DNA of 64,000 nucleotides from Streptomyces griseosporeus (GCF_014656055.1 NZ_BNBR01000003.1:186001-250000), one strand, 5' to 3'. Positions 6,795 to 15,678 are shown, numbered from the stretch's first letter. The notes: generated from the sequence alone by a model not told the origin. Program-made: numbers and translations.

Positions 6795-8270
6795 TCAGGC
6801 CGTCAGCCGCTCCAGGGCCGCGTCGATGCGGGCCAGCGCCTTGTCCTTGCCGAGGACTTCGAGGGACTCGAAGAGCGGCAGGCCGACCGTGCGGCCGGTG
6901 ACGGCCACGCGGACGGGGGCCTGGGCCTTGCCGAGCTTGAGGCCGTGGGCCTCGCCGGCGGCCAGGACGGCCTCCTTCAGCGACTCGGGAGAGGACCAGT
7001 CGGCCGCGTCCAGCTTCTCGCGGGCCGTGCGCAGCAGGGCGTCCGAGCCCTCCTTCATCGCCTTGGTCCACGACGCCTCGTCGAAGACCGGCTCCGGCAG
7101 GAAGAGGAAGTCGACGTTGTCGGTGATCTCGGACAGGACCTTCAGGCGGGTCTGCGCGTGCGGCGCGATGGCCTGCCACTTGGCCTCGTCGAAGTCCTCC
7201 GGCGCCCAGGGCGCGAACGGGGCCTTCAGCCAGGGGCGGCAGCGCTCGGTGAAGTCCTTCACGTCCAGCAGGCGGATGTGGTCGCCGTTGATGGCCTCGC
7301 ACTTCTTCAGGTCGAAGCGGGCCGGGTTGGGGTTCACGTCCGTGATGTCGAAGGCCGCGACCATCTCCTCGACGGAGAAGACGTCCCGGTCGGCCGAGAG
7401 CGACCAGCCGAGCAGCGAGAGGTAGTTGAGCAGGCCCTCGGGCAGGAAGCCCTGCTCCCGGTAGAGGTTCAGGGAGGACTGCGGGTCGCGCTTGGAGAGC
7501 TTCTTGTTGCCCTCGCCCATGACGTAGGGCAGGTGGCCGAACTCGGGGATGCCCTTGGCGATGCCCAGCTCGATCAGCGCCTTGTACAGCGCGATCTGGC
7601 GCGGGGTGGAGGAGAGCAGGTCCTCACCGCGCAGGACGTGGGTGATCTCCATCAGCGCGTCGTCGACCGGGTTGACGAGCGTGTAGAGGGGGGCTCCGTT
7701 GGCTCGTACGATCCCGTAGTCCGGGACGTTCTCCGGGGTGAACGTCAGCTCGCCGCGGACCAGGTCGGTGAAAGTGATCGTCTCGTCGGGCATCCGGAAG
7801 CGGACGATGGGCGCGCGGCCCTCGGCCTTGTACTGCTCGACCTGGGCGTCGGTCAGCTCGCGGCAGTGGCCGTCGTAGCCGGACGGCATGCCGGCGGCGC
7901 GGGCGGCCTCGCGGCGGGAGTCCAGCTCCTCCTGGGAGCAGTAGCAGTGGTAGGCGTAGCCGCCGTCGAGGAGCTTCCGCGCGACGTCCGCGTAGAGGTC
8001 CATGCGCTGCGACTGGCGGTAGGGCGCGTGCGGGCCGCCGACCTCGGGGCCCTCGTCCCAGTCGAAGCCGAGCCAGCGCATCGCGTCGAGCAGCTGGTTG
8101 TAGGACTCCTCGGAGTCGCGGGCCGCGTCGGTGTCCTCGATGCGGAAGACCAGGGTGCCCTGGTGGTGGCGCGCGAAGGCCCAGTTGAACAGGGCGGTGC
8201 GGACCAGGCCCACGTGGGGGTTACCGGTGGGCGAGGGGCAGAAACGGACGCGAACAGGTGCGCTAGCCAC
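6795..8270 (-). CDS. gltX: Glutamyl-tRNA synthetase
   Basis: Class I aminoacyl-tRNA synthetase charging tRNA-Glu; in actinobacteria it usually also misacylates tRNA-Gln, feeding the GatCAB amidotransferase. The HIGH-type motif is FCPSPTGNPHVG near residue 10, and the KMSKS-type motif is KKLSKRDPQ near residue 250. I place the start at GTG 8270 (491 residues), eight to nine bases after AAGG; a TTG at 8279 would add three residues. The GTG overlaps the TAG stop of the upstream fumarylacetoacetase-family gene by eight bases. It lies about 2.3 kb upstream of the Glu/Gln tRNA array on the same strand, a functional neighbourhood but not one transcript, since a strong terminator lies between. Confidence 0.96.
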   Translation of the reverse strand: MASAPVRVRFCPSPTGNPHVGLVRTALFNWAFARHHQGTLVFRIEDTDAARDSEESYNQLLDAMRWLGFDWDEGPEVGGPHAPYRQSQRMDLYADVARKLLDGGYAYHCYCSQEELDSRREAARAAGMPSGYDGHCRELTDAQVEQYKAEGRAPIVRFRMPDETITFTDLVRGELTFTPENVPDYGIVRANGAPLYTLVNPVDDALMEITHVLRGEDLLSSTPRQIALYKALIELGIAKGIPEFGHLPYVMGEGNKKLSKRDPQSSLNLYREQGFLPEGLLNYLSLLGWSLSADRDVFSVEEMVAAFDITDVNPNPARFDLKKCEAINGDHIRLLDVKDFTERCRPWLKAPFAPWAPEDFDEAKWQAIAPHAQTRLKVLSEITDNVDFLFLPEPVFDEASWTKAMKEGSDALLRTAREKLDAADWSSPESLKEAVLAAGEAHGLKLGKAQAPVRVAVTGRTVGLPLFESLEVLGKDKALARIDAALERLTA

Positions 8271-9048
8271 GCTTGACAACCTTGTTGGTGAGAGTGCCGA
8301 TGCCTTCGATGGTGACGGCGACCTCGTCGCCGACGTGGAGGGGGCCGACCCCAGCCGGGGTGCCGGTGAGGATGACGTCGCCGGGGAGCAGCGTCATGGC
8401 CTCGGAGATGTTGACGACCAGGTCCTCGATGGAGTGGATCATCTCGCTCGTGCGGCCCAGCTGGCGCTGTTCGCCGTTGACGGTGAGCTGGATGGTGAGG
8501 TCCTTGGCGTCCTGCAGCGAGAGGTCCGTCTCCACCCACGGGCCGAGCGGGCAGGAGGTGTCGAAGCCCTTGGCGCGGGCCCACTGCTTCTCGCGCCGCT
8601 GCACGTCCCGCGCGGTGACGTCGAGGGCGCAGGTGTAGCCGAGGACGACGTCCGCCACCCGCTCGCGCGGGACCTCGCGGCACATGCGGCCGATGACGAC
8701 GGCCAGCTCGGCCTCGTGCTGGAGGTCCTCGGTGAAGGAGGGGTACTGGATGGCGTCGCCGGGGCCGATCACCGCGGTGGACGGCTTGAAGAAGGCGAAG
8801 GGCGCGGCGGGGACCTCGTTGCCCAGTTCGCGCGCGTGCTCGGCGTAGTTGCGGCCGAAGGCCACGACCTTGTTGGGGAGCACCGGGGGCAGCAGCCTGA
8901 CCTTGCTCAGCGGCACCTTCGTCCCGGAGAGCTCGAAGTCCGCGAACGGGATGCCCTTGATGATGTCGAGGACGAGCTCGTCCGGCTTGTCGCCTTCGAC
9001 CGCGCCGAAGGCGACGTTCCCGTCGATGGAGAACCTGGCGATGCGCAC
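8263..9048 (-). CDS. Fumarylacetoacetate hydrolase family protein
   Basis: Member of the FAH superfamily (261 residues), divalent-metal enzymes that cleave or decarboxylate beta-keto acids. Family signatures are KVVAFGRNYAEHARELG near residue 60, the metal ligand Glu in LQHEAELAVVIG near residue 110, and GFDTSCPLGPWVET near residue 165. The C-terminal AMTLLPGDVILTGTPAGVGP is the standard end of the catalytic domain. Similar proteins are annotated as 2-hydroxyhepta-2,4-diene-1,7-dioate isomerase, oxaloacetate decarboxylase or acylpyruvase; the exact substrate is not evident. The start is GTG at 9048. It overlaps gltX by eight bases and so forms an operon with it. Confidence 0.9.
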   Translation of the reverse strand: MRIARFSIDGNVAFGAVEGDKPDELVLDIIKGIPFADFELSGTKVPLSKVRLLPPVLPNKVVAFGRNYAEHARELGNEVPAAPFAFFKPSTAVIGPGDAIQYPSFTEDLQHEAELAVVIGRMCREVPRERVADVVLGYTCALDVTARDVQRREKQWARAKGFDTSCPLGPWVETDLSLQDAKDLTIQLTVNGEQRQLGRTSEMIHSIEDLVVNISEAMTLLPGDVILTGTPAGVGPLHVGDEVAVTIEGIGTLTNKVVKRG

Positions 9049-9126
9049 GGGATCCTTGCGCCCCTTAACTTGTCACTGAGCTGGCTGGAGTCTGACGCTC
9101 CAGGCTAACGCGGGCAGAACGACGAA

Positions 9127-9152
9127 GGGCGCCCGTCTGCCGACGGGCGCCC
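9127..9152 (-). terminator. Terminator downstream of the 62-residue gene
   Basis: Perfect 11-bp stem GGGCGCCCGTC / GACGGGCGCCC with a four-base loop, 18 bases past the stop of the small minus-strand gene at 9170-9358. It separates that gene from the FAH-gltX operon. Confidence 0.8.
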
Positions 9153-9169
9153 TCGGTGTCCGCGAGAGG

Positions 9170-9358
9170 TCACTGCGCGGCGGTGGCCGCGACCGGGATC
9201 TCCTGGAGGATCGTGCGCCGGGGGTTGGCGGTCTGGGCCGGCAGCTCGACGGGGTGCTCCGGCTGCACCGGCGTCTGCAGTTCGCCGGAGTCCTTCAGGT
9301 GGGCCAGCGTCGTACGGCGCGGGTTGGCGATCCTGTGGAACATCATCGTCGTCTTCAC
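9170..9358 (-). CDS. Small protein with duplicated NPRRT motif (unknown function)
   Basis: Predicted 62-residue protein that contains the same motif twice, IANPRRTTLAHL at residues 10-21 and TANPRRTILQEI at residues 44-55, separated by a Pro/Glu-rich linker. There are no membrane segments and no cysteines. The start is GTG at 9358 with GAGG twelve bases upstream (a little far); internal ATGs at codons 5 and 6 are alternatives. It is a single-gene unit closed by its own strong terminator and lies between the gltX operon and the first conservon. I do not recognise the family with certainty. The repeat suggests a protein- or nucleic-acid-binding element, but that is inference. Confidence 0.6.
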   Translation of the reverse strand: MKTTMMFHRIANPRRTTLAHLKDSGELQTPVQPEHPVELPAQTANPRRTILQEIPVAATAAQ

Positions 9359-9751
9359 GGTTGAACTGAACCTCGTCGTGTCGGGGCGCGGAGGGGGTCC
9401 TGAGCCGGATCAACGTACCCCACGGGCGCGTGGTTACCAGACTGTTGCTTTCTGTAAAGCGTCAGGCTAAACGTGCGGATTCCCCGCCGAGAGGTGGAGG
9501 GAGCGTGCGCGGCGTGTGAGTTTGCTCACGGATCCCGGCTCAAATCGGTCAATTCAGGCCTGCGGTCGAGACCACTGAAACGGACATTGCGCCCCTGAAG
9601 CGCTCATTCCGCTCCTGATCATGGCGACTGGGACACCTGTCACCACTCGGCGACCCGTCAGCGTTTGCCCGGTTCGTACCGAATCGGCCTCCACACCTGG
9701 TAATCCGGCCCTCACAAGGTGTCACGGTGGTCACAGGTGGGTCCGCGTACC

Positions 9752-9780
9752 TTGTTGGAGATCCGGCACTGTGCTGGAAT
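9752..9780 (+). promoter_or_regulatory. Candidate promoter of conservon 1
   Basis: TTGTTG (9752-9757), a 17-bp spacer, then an extended -10, TGC-TGGAAT (9775-9780). The 13-mer GTGCTGGAATGCC (9771-9783) recurs exactly upstream of the second conservon. The rest of 9359-9968, a 610-bp gene-free stretch, holds no other feature that I can support; the region downstream would be a roughly 180-nt leader of cvnA1. Confidence 0.5.
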
Positions 9781-9968
9781 GCCACGGACCGCCGCGGGAT
9801 CGAGCCGGCGCACAGGGGGCGCACACAGCGCCGAGTGGCGGCCAGAAGGGGGAGCCAGCGCCGGTCACTCACGACCACCCGGGGGGCGTATTCAGGACGC
9901 TCCCCACAACGCCGACACCGTCCTTCCGTTCACGCGGGAGGGCGCCTGGTCCAGAGGTTGCGACGCTA

Positions 9969-12900
9969 GTGCAGGGACGTTTCAAGAGGGATGGCAGCGC
10001 TTCGGCGGAGCCGGAGCCGCACGGCGGGACTGGCCCGATGGCCGGCAGCTCCTCGCCCCAGCACGCCCAGAACCCGGGCCCGGGCCCGTCCGGCGACGCC
10101 GGTGACCGCTCCGGACGCCCCGGCGCGTCCGCCTCGCCGTCGGGCGCCGCGCCCAAGACCGCTTCCCCCGCGGTGAAGGCGACGAAGAACCCCGCCGGCC
10201 CCGGCCCCCGAATAGCCCTGCGCAACTGGCGCATCTCGACCCGTCTGGTCTCGCTGCTCGCGCTGCCCGTGGTCGCCGCGACCACCCTCGGCGCCCTGCG
10301 CATCAACGAGTCCATGGACGACATCCAGCAGCTCGACAACATGAAGCTGCTGACGGAGATGACCAAGCAGGCCACCGAGCTGGCCATGGCCCTGCAGGAC
10401 GAGCGCGACCAGTCCGCCGGTCCGCTCGCCCACAAGAGCACCGCCGACTACACCGTCGCCGGCTACCGCACCCGCACCGACCGCGCCCGGACCAACTTCC
10501 TCAAGGCCTCCGACGCGGTCGACGACGCGAGCACCGACGGCAACCTCCAGGGCGTCCGCGACAGCGTCATCGGCATCGCCCGCGACCTGAACTCGCTCAG
10601 CAAGATCCGCCAGCGGGCCTTCGCCGACCAGGGCAACGCCACCCAGACCGTCGAGGCCTACCACCGGCTCATCACCCACCTGCTGGACCTCTCCCAGGAC
10701 ATGGCCGAGGCCACCAGCAACCCGGAGATGATCCAGCGCACCCGCGCCCTCGCCGCGTTCTCCTCCGCCAAGGAGTACGCGTCCGTGCAGCGCGCGATCA
10801 TCGCCGCCGCGCTGCCGGCCAACAACACCACCTACGGCAACCTGTCCGAGAACGACCGGGCCTACGCCCAGTCGGCGCTGGACAGCGAGAACTCCGAGAC
10901 CAACACCTTCCAGGCCATCTACGGCACCGAGAAGGCGGTGGAGCTGCTCAAGCCCATCGAGCAGGGCAACCCCACCATCGAGGCCACCGACCTGTACGCG
11001 AGCCGCGCGCTGAGCGGCACCGGCGGTCTGAAGAAGCTGGACAAGCGGTCCTACCGGGACTGGGTGGACGACAGCTCCACCAAGATCCAGCAGATGAAGA
11101 ACATCGAGCACCAGCTGCTCGACGAGATGGAGCAGAAGGCGCGCGCGCTGCGGGCGGAGTCCGAGCGCGAGGCGATCATCTCCGGTGCGCTCATCCTGCT
11201 CGTCCTCGGCGTGTCCCTGGTCGGCGCGTTCGTCGTGGCCCGCTCCATGATCCGCTCGCTGCGCCGGCTGGAGGAGACCGCCACCAAGGTCGCCGCCGAG
11301 CGCCTGCCCGAGCTGGTCAAGCAGCTGTCCGAGTCCGACCCGCAGGACGTCGACACGTCCGTGGAGTCGGTCGGTGTGCACTCCCGGGACGAGATCGGCC
11401 GGGTGGCCGCGGCCTTCGACGACGTGCACCGCGAGGCGGTCCGCCTCGCCGCCGAGCAGGCCCTGCTGCGGGGCAACGTCAACGCGATGTTCACCAACCT
11501 CTCGCGCCGCTCCCAGGGTCTGATCCAGCGCCAGCTCTCCCTCATCTCCGAGCTGGAGTCCCGCGAGGCCGACCCGGACCAGCTGTCCTCGCTGTTCAAG
11601 CTCGACCACCTTGCGACGCGTATGCGCCGTAACGGTGAGAACCTCCTCGTCCTCGCGGGTGAGGAGCCCGGCCGCCGCTGGACCCGTCCGGTCCCGCTGG
11701 TCGACGTGCTCCGCGCCGCCGCGTCCGAGGTGGAGCAGTACGAGCGCATCGAGCTGGCCTCGGTGCCCGCCACCGAGGTCGCCGGCCGCGTCGTCAACGA
11801 CCTCGTCCACCTGCTCGCCGAGCTGCTGGAGAACGCGACCTCGTTCTCCTCGCCGCAGACCAAGGTCAAGGTCACCGGTCACGCGCTGCCCGACGGCCGT
11901 GTGCTGATCGAGATCCACGACACCGGTATCGGCCTCTCCCCCGAGGACCTCGCGGCGATTAACGAGCGGCTCGCCTCGCCGCCCACCGTGGACGTCTCCG
12001 TCTCCCGCCGCATGGGTCTGTTCGTGGTCGGCCGTCTGTCGCAGCGCCACGGCATCCGCATCCAGCTGCGCCCGTCCGACTCCGGCGGTACGACCGCGCT
12101 GGTCATGCTGCCCGTGGACGTGGCCCAGGGCGGCAAGAAGCCGCAGCCGCCGAAGGCCGGCCAGGGCGGTGTCGGCGGTCCGGCCGCCGCGCAGGCCGCG
12201 GCCGGTGCCGCGGCGGCCCGCCGCCAGGCCCAGCAGGGCCAGGGCGGCGGCGCGCTGGGCGCGGGCGCGCAGGGCGGTGCCCTGGGTGCCGGTGCGCCCG
12301 GTGGCGGTCGCCTCGGCGCGGGCCAGGGTCCGCGCGCCGCGCTGCCCGGCCAGGACGGCGGCCGTGCGGGCGGGCCCGGGGCGCAGGGCGGTGCCCGCGG
12401 TCCGCAGGGTCCGGGTGCGCCGCAGCAGGGCCGGCCCGGCGTGGGCGCCGGCTTCGGCGGTCAGGCGCCGACCAGTCCGCAGGGCCTCCAGGCCGCCGGT
12501 ACGACCGGTCCGCAGGGCCAGCAGCAGCACCAGAACTTCCCGGCCCCGGCAGCGGGTGCCCCGCAGGGCCTGCAGGCCGCGGGCACCTCGGCGCCCGGGC
12601 AGGACGCCTTCGGCGCCGGCCGCCGCAAGCGCGGCGCCGACGGCCAGGGCGAGGGCCAGGGCCGCCGCGGCCGTCAGCCGCAGCTGCCGCCGCGCGGTGG
12701 CGCGCGGGCCGAGCTGCCCGGCGGCTCCCCGCAGCCGCGCACGCCGAGCTGGAGCGACGACGCCGCGCAGCCGCCGGTGCCGCGCGCCTCGCTGGACGCC
12801 CCGCGCGGCCACGAGGAGCCGGACGCCGCGCACACCTCGCGCATGCCGCGCGTCGACGACCGGCAGGGTCCGGGTGCGACCGCGGAGATCCCGGCGGTCC

Positions 12901-13829
12901 GCGACGACCGCCAGGGCCCCGGCAGCACCTCGGAGTTCGCCCGCCCGGACTTCGACGCGCCGAGCCCCGCGGACCGCGGTGACAGCGACCAGTTCGTGCG
13001 CTCCGACGTCTTCGGCGCGCCGGGCGGCCAGAACACGCCGTCTCCCACGGGCCAGTTCGACCGCCCGCAGGGCTACGGCAACGGCCAGACCGGCCAGTTC
13101 GACCGTCCGCAGGCCTACGACAACGGCTCCACCGGCCAGTTCGCCGCCCCGCAGGGCTACGACAACGGCGGCACGGGCCAGTTCCCGGCGCCGGGCCAGG
13201 ACGCCTCGGTCACCGGGCGGCACGCGCTGCCCGGCCGGCCGGAGTCCTCCGGCGCCGGCCAGTTCGAGCGCCCGCAGACCGGCGGCTACGGCTACCCCCA
13301 GCCGGAGCGGCCGGCGGCCCCGCAGCGTCCCGCCCGTCCGGAGCCGGAGGCGCTGCCGCCGGCCACGGGCCCGGGGGACGGCCGTACCCCGCTGTACGAC
13401 ACGCTGGAGACCAACTGGTTCCGCGGCGGCACCGGCGGCGGACAGGCACCGCAGGCCCCCCAGGCGGGCGGCTCGGCACCGGCCCCGCAGCAGGCGCAGC
13501 AGACCCCTGCCGCGCAGCAGCAGCGGCCCGCCACCTCCGGCTGGCGCACGTCGCCCAACGACGACCTCGTCCGGCAGGCGGAAAGGGTGCGTCAGCCGGC
13601 CTCCGGCGGCGTCACCACCTCAGGCCTGCCGCGCCGCGTGCCCCGGGCGAACCTCGTCCCGGGCACGGCTCAGCAGCAACAGCACCAAAGCGGTCCGCAG
13701 GTCTCGCGCGCTCCCCAGGACGTGCGCGGCCGGCTGACCAATCTCCGTCGGGGTATCGCTCAGGGCCGTCAGGCCGGCAGCGGCCAGACCGGCAGCTTCC
13801 CGAGCCCCACTCACCAGCAGGAGCGTTAG
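9969..13829 (+). CDS. cvnA1: Conservon sensor histidine kinase-like protein CvnA1
   Basis: Membrane sensor of a conservon (1286 residues). Order: Pro/Ala-rich cytoplasmic N-terminus (1-80), TM1 near 88-108 (LVSLLALPVVAATTLGAL), an extracytoplasmic helical nitrate/nitrite-sensor-like domain, TM2 near 401-427, a HAMP-like linker, a His in LFKLDHLATRMRRN near 546, then an HATPase domain with N-box ELLENATSF and G-box HDTGIGLSPEDL. A roughly 560-residue disordered Gly/Gln/Pro tail follows and ends in a conserved motif block (SGLPRRVP, GPQVSRAP, DVRGRL, NLRRG) shared with CvnA2. Start GTG 9969 is chosen because AGAGGTTG lies eight bases upstream, exactly as for cvnA2. It heads cvnA1-B1-C1-D1 with zero spacing to cvnB1. 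Signal unknown. Confidence 0.9.
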   Translation: MQGRFKRDGSASAEPEPHGGTGPMAGSSSPQHAQNPGPGPSGDAGDRSGRPGASASPSGAAPKTASPAVKATKNPAGPGPRIALRNWRISTRLVSLLALPVVAATTLGALRINESMDDIQQLDNMKLLTEMTKQATELAMALQDERDQSAGPLAHKSTADYTVAGYRTRTDRARTNFLKASDAVDDASTDGNLQGVRDSVIGIARDLNSLSKIRQRAFADQGNATQTVEAYHRLITHLLDLSQDMAEATSNPEMIQRTRALAAFSSAKEYASVQRAIIAAALPANNTTYGNLSENDRAYAQSALDSENSETNTFQAIYGTEKAVELLKPIEQGNPTIEATDLYASRALSGTGGLKKLDKRSYRDWVDDSSTKIQQMKNIEHQLLDEMEQKARALRAESEREAIISGALILLVLGVSLVGAFVVARSMIRSLRRLEETATKVAAERLPELVKQLSESDPQDVDTSVESVGVHSRDEIGRVAAAFDDVHREAVRLAAEQALLRGNVNAMFTNLSRRSQGLIQRQLSLISELESREADPDQLSSLFKLDHLATRMRRNGENLLVLAGEEPGRRWTRPVPLVDVLRAAASEVEQYERIELASVPATEVAGRVVNDLVHLLAELLENATSFSSPQTKVKVTGHALPDGRVLIEIHDTGIGLSPEDLAAINERLASPPTVDVSVSRRMGLFVVGRLSQRHGIRIQLRPSDSGGTTALVMLPVDVAQGGKKPQPPKAGQGGVGGPAAAQAAAGAAAARRQAQQGQGGGALGAGAQGGALGAGAPGGGRLGAGQGPRAALPGQDGGRAGGPGAQGGARGPQGPGAPQQGRPGVGAGFGGQAPTSPQGLQAAGTTGPQGQQQHQNFPAPAAGAPQGLQAAGTSAPGQDAFGAGRRKRGADGQGEGQGRRGRQPQLPPRGGARAELPGGSPQPRTPSWSDDAAQPPVPRASLDAPRGHEEPDAAHTSRMPRVDDRQGPGATAEIPAVRDDRQGPGSTSEFARPDFDAPSPADRGDSDQFVRSDVFGAPGGQNTPSPTGQFDRPQGYGNGQTGQFDRPQAYDNGSTGQFAAPQGYDNGGTGQFPAPGQDASVTGRHALPGRPESSGAGQFERPQTGGYGYPQPERPAAPQRPARPEPEALPPATGPGDGRTPLYDTLETNWFRGGTGGGQAPQAPQAGGSAPAPQQAQQTPAAQQQRPATSGWRTSPNDDLVRQAERVRQPASGGVTTSGLPRRVPRANLVPGTAQQQQHQSGPQVSRAPQDVRGRLTNLRRGIAQGRQAGSGQTGSFPSPTHQQER
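13047..13199 (+). repeat. 42-bp tandem repeats in the cvnA1 tail
   Basis: Three full copies plus a partial fourth of a 42-nt unit encoding TGQFDRPQ-[GA]-Y-[GD]-NG-x, in frame. Copies begin at 13047, 13089, 13131 and 13173. The DNA copies are not identical, so selection on the protein sequence or an old duplication is likely. This unit is absent from CvnA2, whose tail is Tyr/Gln-rich instead. Confidence 0.85.
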
Positions 13830-14252
13830 TTGAGCCAGATGAGCCAGGCGGCACAGAACCTCAACTGGTTGATCACCAACTTCGTGGACAACACACCCGG
13901 TGTGTCCCACACCGTCGTCGTGTCCGCGGACGGCCTGCTGCTGGCGATGTCGGAGGGCTTCCCCCGCGACCGCGCCGACCAGCTGGCGGCCGTCGCGTCC
14001 GGTCTCACCTCGCTGACGGCCGGGGCCTCCCGGATCTTCGAGGGCGGCACCGTGGCGCAGACGGTCGTCGAGATGGAGCGGGGATTCCTCTTCCTCATGT
14101 CCGTCTCGGACGGCTCGTCCCTGGCCGTCCTGGCGCACCCCGAGTGCGACATCGGCCTCGTCGGCTACGAGATGGCGCTCCTGGTCGACCGCGCGGGCGC
14201 GGTGCTCACGCCCGACCTGCGCGCCGAGCTCCAGGGAAGTCTGCTTCACTGA
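13830..14252 (+). CDS. cvnB1: Roadblock/LC7 protein CvnB1
   Basis: Small cytoplasmic roadblock/LC7-fold protein (140 residues), partner of the conservon GTPase; such proteins act as GAP-like or scaffold subunits. The fold is visible in LNWLITNFVDNTPGVSHTVV, SADGLLLAMSEGFPRDRADQ, LAAVASGLTSLTAGASRIFE and VLAHPECDIGLVGYEMALL. The start is TTG at 13830, directly after the cvnA1 stop and seven bases past AGGAG, so it is translationally coupled; an ATG nine bases further in is the alternative. It differs from CvnB2 at nine of 140 residues, but the genes differ at many synonymous sites. Confidence 0.93.
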   Translation: MSQMSQAAQNLNWLITNFVDNTPGVSHTVVVSADGLLLAMSEGFPRDRADQLAAVASGLTSLTAGASRIFEGGTVAQTVVEMERGFLFLMSVSDGSSLAVLAHPECDIGLVGYEMALLVDRAGAVLTPDLRAELQGSLLH

Positions 14253-14363
14253 CCGGCCCCGGATCCACCCGTCTCACCAAATCACCGTCCGGCCGCCACA
14301 ATCCCCCCACCGGCCCCGTCAGACGGCACGACCGCTCGACCTGCTGTCCCGCCCGGAGGATTC

Positions 14364-14759
14364 ATGACCCCGCCCACCGCCCCTCATGATCCGTACGCCG
14401 AGCCGTACGAGGAAGAGGGCGACCAGCCGCTGGTCAGGCCGTACGCCATGACCGGCGGCCGGACCAGGCCGCGCTACCAGCTCGCCATCGAGGCGCTGAT
14501 CAGCACCACCGCCGATCCCGCGGCGCTCATGGGGCTGCTCCCGGAGCACCAGCGCATCTGCCACCTGTGCCGTGAGGTGAAGTCGGTGGCGGAGGTCTCG
14601 GCGCTGCTCAACATGCCGCTCGGTGTGGCCCGGATCCTCGTCGCGGACCTCGCCGAGGCCGGTCTCGTCGCGATCCACCAGCCGGGCGGCGACGAGGCCA
14701 CCGGTGCTCCGGACGTGACACTGCTCGAAAGGGTGCTCAGTGGACTTCGCAAGCTCTGA
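14364..14759 (+). CDS. cvnC1: DUF742 protein CvnC1
   Basis: Conservon component with DUF742, a winged-helix-like domain (131 residues). Residues 24-50 (LVRPYAMTGGRTRPRYQLAI) open the domain; ICHLCREVKSVAEVSALLNM follows, with a CxxC pair (Cys66, Cys69), then PLGVARILVADLAEAGLVAI, which looks like a recognition helix, and the end VTLLERVLSGLRKL. The start is ATG 14364 with a perfect GGAGGA six bases upstream. A 111-bp gap separates it from cvnB1, and its last 20 bases overlap cvnD1. The N-terminal extension is short compared with CvnC2. Confidence 0.92.
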   Translation: MTPPTAPHDPYAEPYEEEGDQPLVRPYAMTGGRTRPRYQLAIEALISTTADPAALMGLLPEHQRICHLCREVKSVAEVSALLNMPLGVARILVADLAEAGLVAIHQPGGDEATGAPDVTLLERVLSGLRKL

Positions 14760-15315
14760 ATCTTCGCGCTCCACCACTTCCGCGAAGATCGTGGTGGCGG
14801 GCGGCTTCGGCGTGGGCAAGACCACGTTCGTCGGCGCCGTCTCGGAGATCAACCCGCTGCGCACAGAGGCCGTCATGACGTCCGCTTCGGCCGGCATCGA
14901 CGACCTGACCCACACCGGGGACAAGACGACCACCACGGTCGCCATGGACTTCGGCCGCATCACGCTCGACCAGGACCTGATCCTGTACCTGTTCGGTACG
15001 CCCGGACAGGACCGCTTCTGGTTCATGTGGGACGACCTGGTCCGCGGCGCGATCGGCGCGGTGGTCCTCGTCGACACGCGGAGGCTCGCCGACTGCTTCC
15101 CCGCCGTCGACTACTTCGAGAACAGCGGCCTGCCCTTCGTCATCGCCCTCAACGGCTTCGACGGACAGCAGCCCTACGCGCCGGAAGAGGTGCGGGAGGC
15201 CCTGCAGATCGGGCCGGACACTCCGATCATCACGACGGACGCCCGGCACCGCGCCGACGCCAAGTCCGCCCTCATCACGCTGGTGGAACATGCCCTGATG
15301 GCACGCCTGCGGTAG
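14740..15315 (+). CDS. cvnD1: Conservon GTPase CvnD1
   Basis: Small Ras-like/MglA-like GTPase (191 residues) acting with CvnA-C in a heterotrimeric-G-protein-like membrane complex, as described for S. coelicolor conservons. P-loop GGFGVGKTT near residue 20, switch/G3 region LFGTPGQDRFWFMWDDL near 85-101, and NGFDGQQPYAPEEV in the place of the usual NKxD motif. GTG start at 14740 lies within the cvnC1 coding region (20-bp overlap). At the DNA level it is nearly identical to cvnD2 over long stretches, including about 210 bases without any difference (15001-15211). Confidence 0.94.
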   Translation: MDFASSESSRSTTSAKIVVAGGFGVGKTTFVGAVSEINPLRTEAVMTSASAGIDDLTHTGDKTTTTVAMDFGRITLDQDLILYLFGTPGQDRFWFMWDDLVRGAIGAVVLVDTRRLADCFPAVDYFENSGLPFVIALNGFDGQQPYAPEEVREALQIGPDTPIITTDARHRADAKSALITLVEHALMARLR

Positions 15316-15471
15316 GGCAAATGACCGCTTGCATACGGCAGTTGTCGTAGGTACTCCGGAGCCGGCTGTGGCCTTTGACACGGTCGGCTCCGGTGTTCAT
15401 AACAGTTCGGCAGAGGAAATGTGCAGGTCCGCCACGCGTCGCTGTCGTCCGGTCTCGCTGTGCGCACAAAC

Positions 15472-15491
15472 GCCCCGTCTTTTGACGGGGC
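15472..15491 (+). terminator. Terminator of conservon 1
   Basis: Stem GCCCCGTC / GACGGGGC with a TTTT loop, followed by TCGTTCTTT. It lies 156 bases after cvnD1 and before the cvnA2 promoter, so the two conservons are probably separate transcripts. Confidence 0.8.
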
Positions 15492-15552
15492 TCGTTCTTT
15501 ATGACCGTTTTATCTGGGGCTTACATCGCACGGAACCAGGCCTGCGCAGTGT

Positions 15553-15582
15553 TTGGAAGAGCGCAGGTCGACGTGCTGGAAT
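15553..15582 (+). promoter_or_regulatory. Candidate promoter of conservon 2
   Basis: TTGGAA (15553-15558), an 18-bp spacer, then extended -10 TGC-TGGAAT (15577-15582). The 13-mer GTGCTGGAATGCC at 15573-15585 matches the cvnA1 upstream region exactly, although the flanking DNA differs. The remaining gene-free sequence 15316-15678 contains only the terminator listed separately. Confidence 0.5.
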
Positions 15583-15678
15583 GCCTGAACTGCCCAATAG
15601 TCAATGACGTACTACTGACCGGGCTCTGAGACACTGCGGCACGACGTTGGTGCCGACCGCCGAGAGGTTGTTGGTCGA

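Noticed and set aside
13047..13199. Could the 42-bp repeats be a CRISPR array?
   Set aside because: The units are contiguous with no spacers, in frame, and encode a peptide repeat in the CvnA1 tail.
9966..13223. Long antisense open frame (1085 codons) opposite cvnA1
   Set aside because: High-GC DNA leaves antisense frames open. The sequence is Arg/Gly/Leu-rich without motifs, while the sense frame has clear TM, HAMP-like and ATPase domains.
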